Source of the DNA: an uncultured Bacteroidales bacterium
GTDB lineage: Bacteria; Bacteroidota; Bacteroidia; Bacteroidales; UBA932
Length of the DNA: 11,147 bases
NCBI GenBank assembly: GCA_902461985.1
Contig: CABQAB010000037.1
Coordinates: forward strand, 1 to 11,147
Direction of reading: 5' to 3'
This document shows, in pieces, positions 7,069 through 11,147 of the stretch. A program made the position numbers and the translations under genes. Under the pieces are notes generated by a model, which had not been told where the DNA came from, did no database searches, and was given only the letters and a program-made list of their open reading frames with translations. Each line of letters opens with the position of its first letter. Within the stretch, counting starts at the first letter, position 1.

Positions 7069-9105
7069 ATGAAGAAAACACTGATTCAGTCTGCTCTTAT
7101 CCTGCAGTCCGTCTTTACGGCGATATTTCCTATGCAGGCGTGTACAAAAGTCCCCGATGACAATGGAGGCTTAAAACAAGCCGAAATCCAGGGAGAATAC
7201 ACATTGTCCTCCCCTGACGGCCGGCTCGAAGCCGAAATAGTCATCTCGGACCATATCGCATACAATCTTGCGTTTGCCGGTACAAAGATTCTTGACTACT
7301 CGGCCATTGCCCTTGTTCTCGAACGCGGCATCGCGTACGGCACTAATCCCACACTGAAGAAAGCCCAGACCGGCAGCACCGACAGGACAATCGATGCGGT
7401 AAACTACCAGAAAGCACAGGTAACGGACAAATACAACAGTCTCGTCCTTGATTTCGGCAATGATTTCGACGTGGAATTCCGTGTCTACGACGAAGGCTTC
7501 GCCTACCGCTTCATCATCAAACGCAAGGATTCATACAGAATCTACGGCGAGCGCGCCGACTTCAATTTCACACAGGACTTCCCGGTGTGGGCGGGGTATC
7601 TGCCGCAGGGATCAGGGAATGACGTCTGGCATTCGTACTATGAGGCTCCATATACGAGGACGACCATTGGAAACCTGACGGCAGACAAATCAGTGATGAT
7701 GCCTATGCTGGTGGACTGCGGCTCTGCCAAGGTCCTGCTGGCGGAATCTGATGTACAGGAATACCCTGCCATGCACCTCCGCCGCACAGGAAAGTCTACT
7801 ACTCTTGTAAGCGGTGCCTATCCTCCGTATCCGGCGACCATGACTCCGGCTCCCGGAGGATGGGGCATCTATCAGATTGCCTACGCAGAGCATATTGCTG
7901 AAGCAACTGGCGCCCGCAGTTTTCCGTGGCGCATTGTCGCCGTAGCCGCTGCCGACGCGGAACTGCTGACAAACGACATGGTCTACCGTCTCGGAGAAGC
8001 ATGTGACGGCGGGCGGCGCGCATGGAGCTGGGCAAAACCCGGCATGGCGACATGGGACTACTGGTGCGGCAAAAACGGCACAAAGACTACTATGGAGACA
8101 TACAAGTCGTTCGTCGATCTGGCTGCACAGTATGGTATACCGTACTATGTAGTGGACGACGGATGGTATGTCCATGCAAGCGGCATTGGCACCCCGAGAA
8201 TTGCCCTGTCGGAACTGGTCAGCTATGCCGACAGCAAGAATGTCGGACTTTGGCTTTGGGCACGCGCATGCGATTTCGCACCTAATGCCGAGGCTTTGTG
8301 CCGGCAATATTCCGCTATGGGTATCAAGGGCTTCAAGATTGATGTCTGGGAGTTCAGCAATCAGCGCATAATGGAACAGATGTATGACATTGCTGAGATA
8401 GCTGCCAAATACAGGATGATGATTGATTTCCACGGCTCCTATATGCCGGGCGGACTTAACCGTACATTCCCGAATGTGATGACTGTCGAGGGCGTTGCCG
8501 GCACTGAGTTTACCAACATGAGTTCACGGCGTGTGGATCTGGTGCCGTACAATGTGACTTTTCCGTTTATCCGTCAGGTGGCAGGACCTTGCGACTTGAC
8601 TCCGGGTGCCACGAAGAACGTGCCGTACAACACTCCGTACAATGGTGCCGCCAAGCAGGCTGAGGGCACGCGCTGTAATCAGATTGCACTTTTCCTTACC
8701 ACTTGGAGCCCGTTGGGCTGCCTCTGTGACAGCCCTGCCAACTACAATGCTTCGGAAGAAAACAGGCAAATGATAAATTTCATCTCAGAGCTCCCAAGCG
8801 TATGGGATGAAACCCGTGTCATACAAGCTAAGCTGGGAGAAAGCATAATAGTGGCACGTCGCAGCGGAAATGATTGGTACATAGGCGGAATATGCGGTAC
8901 TGTTGCGCACAGCGCCAATATTTCCCTTTCTTTTCTCTCTGCTGGAGAATATTCCATGGAACTGATGCAGGACGCCTCTGATTCGACGTCAGAACCGAGC
9001 CATTTTGTACGTAGCGTGACCACCGTAACTTCTGCGTCATCCTTCAATGTGAACATGGCCCAGGCAGGCGGATTCGCCGCGCGTATTACATCGAACAATA
9101 AATGA
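7069..9105 (+). CDS. GH97 family glycoside hydrolase, retaining type, lipoprotein
   Basis: Exo-glycosidase of family GH97, which contains alpha-glucosidases (inverting, SusB type), alpha-galactosidases and a beta-L-arabinopyranosidase (retaining types). The 678-residue length is typical. The signal ends FPMQAC, giving lipidated Cys25, so it is predicted to be membrane anchored. The N-terminal beta-domain starts at LSSPDGRLEAEI. The barrel shows AWSWAKPGMATWDYW, YYVVDDGWY, GLWLWA, GIKGFKIDVW, IDFHGSYMPGGLNRTFPNV and TVEGVAGTEF. Asp425 sits where retaining members carry the nucleophile. Gly456 replaces the catalytic-base Glu of SusB, Glu480 fits the acid/base position, and Glu226 and Glu474 fit calcium ligands; these equivalences are by motif, from memory. 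Odd points are KIDVWEFSNQ where many members have KIDF..., and PYNVTFPF where PxHDVTLPF is usual. Retaining chemistry is likely; the sugar specificity is uncertain. The esterase gene follows after 7 bp. Confidence 0.93.
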   Translation: MKKTLIQSALILQSVFTAIFPMQACTKVPDDNGGLKQAEIQGEYTLSSPDGRLEAEIVISDHIAYNLAFAGTKILDYSAIALVLERGIAYGTNPTLKKAQTGSTDRTIDAVNYQKAQVTDKYNSLVLDFGNDFDVEFRVYDEGFAYRFIIKRKDSYRIYGERADFNFTQDFPVWAGYLPQGSGNDVWHSYYEAPYTRTTIGNLTADKSVMMPMLVDCGSAKVLLAESDVQEYPAMHLRRTGKSTTLVSGAYPPYPATMTPAPGGWGIYQIAYAEHIAEATGARSFPWRIVAVAAADAELLTNDMVYRLGEACDGGRRAWSWAKPGMATWDYWCGKNGTKTTMETYKSFVDLAAQYGIPYYVVDDGWYVHASGIGTPRIALSELVSYADSKNVGLWLWARACDFAPNAEALCRQYSAMGIKGFKIDVWEFSNQRIMEQMYDIAEIAAKYRMMIDFHGSYMPGGLNRTFPNVMTVEGVAGTEFTNMSSRRVDLVPYNVTFPFIRQVAGPCDLTPGATKNVPYNTPYNGAAKQAEGTRCNQIALFLTTWSPLGCLCDSPANYNASEENRQMINFISELPSVWDETRVIQAKLGESIIVARRSGNDWYIGGICGTVAHSANISLSFLSAGEYSMELMQDASDSTSEPSHFVRSVTTVTSASSFNVNMAQAGGFAARITSNNK

Positions 9106-9112
9106 TTCCGCT

Positions 9113-10615
9113 ATGAAAAGATGTATATTCCTGTTCTTCATTCTGTGCTGTCTATCGGCTACCGGATGCACAGATTACAATCCTGAAATCATAGTCCCGT
9201 CGGGAAGACCAGATACTTCCGGAAACGAAGGGGACAATCTGAAAAAGGGTCTGAAAGTAATATGTCTTGGAAATGCCGTCACCATGCAGGAGTACGATCC
9301 GGATGCCGGGTGGTACTCCTCATGGGGAATGGCAGCCACACAAGAAGAGAACGACTATTGCCATCTGCTGGAGAAACTGCTATGCCGGGAATACAGCGGC
9401 ACGACCGTTACTCCGCTCAATATCTCTGACTGGGAACAGAATCCGTCAATGGACCTGAACAAGAGGCTGGACAGGTATTGTGACGGAAAGGATGTGATAA
9501 TCATCCGGCTCGGAGAAAATATCAGTGACAAGGACAGTTTCCGGTCTGGAATCAGAAAACTGGTGCAATACTGCAAAGGACAGGCACAGCATGTCATGAT
9601 TACCGGCTGCCTCTGGAAGGATGACGAGAGGGAAGCGGCTGTAAGGGATATCGCCGAAGGCTTTGGAATTCCATACGTGAACCTTGATGGAATTGACTCT
9701 CCTGACAAGCACCCAGCCTTAGGGGACTATCTTTATGACACTGGAGGCAACCGCTATGAAGTGACGCAGAATCTGCTCCGCTATCCGAATGACATGGGAA
9801 TGGAAATGATAGCGGAGGCTATCAGCGAAAAGCTCCTGGCCTATCTCGAAGAGGAAGAACGGGCTCCAAGCTATGAGGCCTGTTCATTCACATTGGACAA
9901 TCCAAAGACTTATGCCTTTCTGCCTGCATCCAGGACTGCAACAGGCCGCGCTGTAGTGGTATGCCCAGGAGGCGGATATGGTTACTGCGAACCAACTGAC
10001 AACTACGAAGGCAACGGATGGGCACCATTCTTCAACGAACGGGGGATCGCACTGATTGTAGTAAAATACACTCTTCCCAAAGGAAACTGCACACTGCCGA
10101 TAGCTGATGCCGAAGAGACTCTCAGACGTGTCCGCGAGCATTCGGAAGAATGGCATATCAACAGGAATGATATAGGCATCATGGGATTCTCCGCAGGCGG
10201 ACACCTGGCATCTACCATTGCCACACACTCCACAGGAGATGCACATCCGGACTTCCAGATTCTTTTCTATCCGGTCATCACTATGGGCGATGGCACGCAT
10301 CAGGGCTCACGGGACAATTTCCTTGGCAAGAACCCTTCAGCAGCGCAGATAGAGCTGTACTCCAACGAAAAGCAGGTGACAGCAGACACTCCGCACGCAT
10401 TCATCGCATTCACAGGGGATGACACTGCTGTTCCTCCCGCCGCAAACGGGGAAGCTTACCTCCAGGCGTTGACAGACAAGGGAATACCGGTGACTTTAGT
10501 CAGCTGGCCAAGCAGCAGCGGATGGCCAGCCGGGCATGGATGGGGAAATTTCAGCAATTTCGTACATCATGAAGAACTGATGTCCCGGCTTTCGGACTGG
10601 CTTGATACATTCTAA
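9113..10615 (+). CDS. Two-domain lipoprotein: degenerate SGNH-like domain fused to alpha/beta-hydrolase carbohydrate esterase
   Basis: Predicted 500-residue lipoprotein: the signal ends LSATGC, with lipidated Cys19. Residues about 47-245 follow the SGNH-hydrolase plan of Bacteroidota proteins (LGNAVTMQ, WGMAATQEENDYCHLL, VIIIRLGEN, GIPYVNL, RYPNDMGMEMIAEAI). The block I catalytic Ser is Ala55, the block V His is Tyr224 and the residue three before it is Leu221, so this domain is probably not catalytic. Residues about 250-500 are an alpha/beta-hydrolase of the acetyl-esterase/BD-FAE type: oxyanion-loop VVCPGGGYG, nucleophile elbow GFSAGGH (Ser360), DDTAVPP (Asp437 most likely) and GHGWG (His475), a complete triad. 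Likely job: removing acetyl or other acyl groups from the glycan so that GH97 and GH31 can act. The acyl group and sugar are not known. It starts 7 bp after GH97. Confidence 0.87.
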   Translation: MKRCIFLFFILCCLSATGCTDYNPEIIVPSGRPDTSGNEGDNLKKGLKVICLGNAVTMQEYDPDAGWYSSWGMAATQEENDYCHLLEKLLCREYSGTTVTPLNISDWEQNPSMDLNKRLDRYCDGKDVIIIRLGENISDKDSFRSGIRKLVQYCKGQAQHVMITGCLWKDDEREAAVRDIAEGFGIPYVNLDGIDSPDKHPALGDYLYDTGGNRYEVTQNLLRYPNDMGMEMIAEAISEKLLAYLEEEERAPSYEACSFTLDNPKTYAFLPASRTATGRAVVVCPGGGYGYCEPTDNYEGNGWAPFFNERGIALIVVKYTLPKGNCTLPIADAEETLRRVREHSEEWHINRNDIGIMGFSAGGHLASTIATHSTGDAHPDFQILFYPVITMGDGTHQGSRDNFLGKNPSAAQIELYSNEKQVTADTPHAFIAFTGDDTAVPPAANGEAYLQALTDKGIPVTLVSWPSSSGWPAGHGWGNFSNFVHHEELMSRLSDWLDTF

Positions 10616-10650
10616 AGAACATATTATCCGTTTTATTTCATCTACTCAAT

Positions 10651-11147
10651 ATGAGACATCTATCAACAATTCTTTTCCTTTCCTTTTTATGCATGGCCGT
10701 GGCGGCACAGAACCCGAAGGCAGCAGAGCAGGCGACCGTAGTGTGCGGCAATGCACGGTTCACTGTACTCACAGACCGTCTTGTGCGGATGGAATGGTCA
10801 GAGGACGGAGCGTTCGAGGACCGCGCATCACTTGCGATAATCAACAGGGAACTTCCTGTACCACAGTATGATGTGCGCAGGAAGGACTCCGGAGTGCAGA
10901 TAAGGACTTCTGCCCTGACACTGGACTATAAGGGCGGCAGATTCGCTCCGGAAAACCTTTCAGTCTCGTTCAGAATGAACGGAAGGACTGTGACATGGAA
11001 CCCTGCGATGAAGCCTGAAGGAAACCTCAAGGGAACGGTCAGGACGCTCGACAGGATAGACGGAAGAAATGCTGCCGCACTTCACGGCCACTGCATCAAA
11101 TGTGGGATACGGATACTGGGGACACGACATCGGAGGGCATTTCCAGA
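10651..11147 (+). CDS. GH31 family glycoside hydrolase, N-terminal domain, broken and cut by the window edge
   Basis: The ATG at 10651 gives a cleavable-looking signal (HLSTILFLSFLCMAVAAQ) and then a GH31 N-terminal beta-sandwich: ARFTVLTDRLVRMEWSEDG, FEDRASLAIINRELPVP, LTLDYKGG and NLKGTVRTLDRIDG, close to the Bacteroidota GH31 group. Family members include alpha-glucosidases, alpha-xylosidases and alpha-galactosidases. From about residue 138 the frame stops resembling GH31, while the other forward frame from about 11060 encodes MLPHFTATASNVGYGYWGHDIGGHFQ-like catalytic-barrel sequence normally found some hundreds of residues later. The part holding the catalytic nucleophile and acid/base is therefore absent and the join is out of frame. 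Either this is a pseudogene with an internal deletion or the assembly is chimeric near the edge. It lies 35 bp after the esterase gene, as the next operon member. Confidence 0.8.
   Translation, partial: MRHLSTILFLSFLCMAVAAQNPKAAEQATVVCGNARFTVLTDRLVRMEWSEDGAFEDRASLAIINRELPVPQYDVRRKDSGVQIRTSALTLDYKGGRFAPENLSVSFRMNGRTVTWNPAMKPEGNLKGTVRTLDRIDGRNAAALHGHCIKCGIRILGTRHRRAFP
11062..11147 (+). other. Out-of-frame GH31 catalytic-domain fragment
   Basis: Read in the frame of the CTG at 11072, the sequence gives LPHFTATASNVGYGYW followed by GHDIGGHFQ. In intact GH31 enzymes of Bacteroidota this block follows the FSGDT acid/base region and precedes the later barrel strands. It continues past the right edge. 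The frame is shifted relative to the upstream GH31 N-terminal domain, and the join lies at about 11060-11072. Confidence 0.8.

Noticed and set aside
7690..8433. Long antisense open frame (247 codons) inside the GH97 gene
   Set aside because: It is opposite a strongly supported GH97 coding region, has no recognisable domain and is the kind of shadow frame common opposite GC-moderate coding DNA.
10602..10871. Open frame overlapping the end of the esterase and the start of GH31
   Set aside because: It is out of frame with both recognisable proteins and has no domain or signal sequence.
1..11147. CRISPR arrays, tRNA or rRNA genes, insertion sequences, attachment sites
   Set aside because: No short direct-repeat arrays, cloverleaf-like segments, transposase motifs or terminal inverted repeats were seen; the window is almost fully coding for PUL proteins.

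Overview
The window reads as part of a polysaccharide utilization locus (PUL) from a Bacteroidota gut or oral type bacterium, most likely order Bacteroidales. The evidence is a SusD/RagB-family protein, lipoproteins with DUF1735-like and F5/8 type C (discoidin) domains, a fimbrillin-like domain, GH97 and GH31 glycosidases, and mostly AT-rich ribosome binding regions without a clear Shine-Dalgarno sequence. All genes lie on the + strand with gaps of about 7-52 bp, which suggests one operon. The SusC-type transporter expected upstream of SusD is outside the window, and no promoter or terminator could be supported.

Layout: 1-1319 is the 3' part of a SusD-like gene. 1341-2912 and 2965-4950 encode two lipoproteins in the SusE/SusF position, each built from DUF1735-like modules and a C-terminal discoidin-like domain. 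4969-5130 is a small 53-residue ORF that is easy to miss. 5151-7052 encodes a lipoprotein with a fimbrillin-like head and a C-terminal half homologous to that of the preceding large lipoprotein. 7069-9105 is a divergent GH97 glycosidase with a lipoprotein signal. 9113-10615 is a two-domain lipoprotein: an SGNH-like domain that appears to have lost its catalytic residues, followed by an intact-looking alpha/beta-hydrolase esterase. 10651 to the right edge starts a GH31 glycosidase that is internally broken: the N-terminal domain jumps out of frame into the middle of the catalytic domain at about 11060-11072.

Inferred working model: the SusD-like protein and three discoidin-bearing lipoproteins bind a glycan at the cell surface and pass it to the unseen SusC. 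The esterase would remove acyl groups, and the GH97 and GH31 enzymes would remove alpha-linked (or beta-L-arabinopyranosyl) terminal sugars. The substrate cannot be named from sequence alone. The most noteworthy points are the module shared between two differently headed lipoproteins, the pseudo-SGNH plus esterase fusion, the unannotated small peptide gene, and the broken GH31 (real deletion or assembly artefact at the edge).
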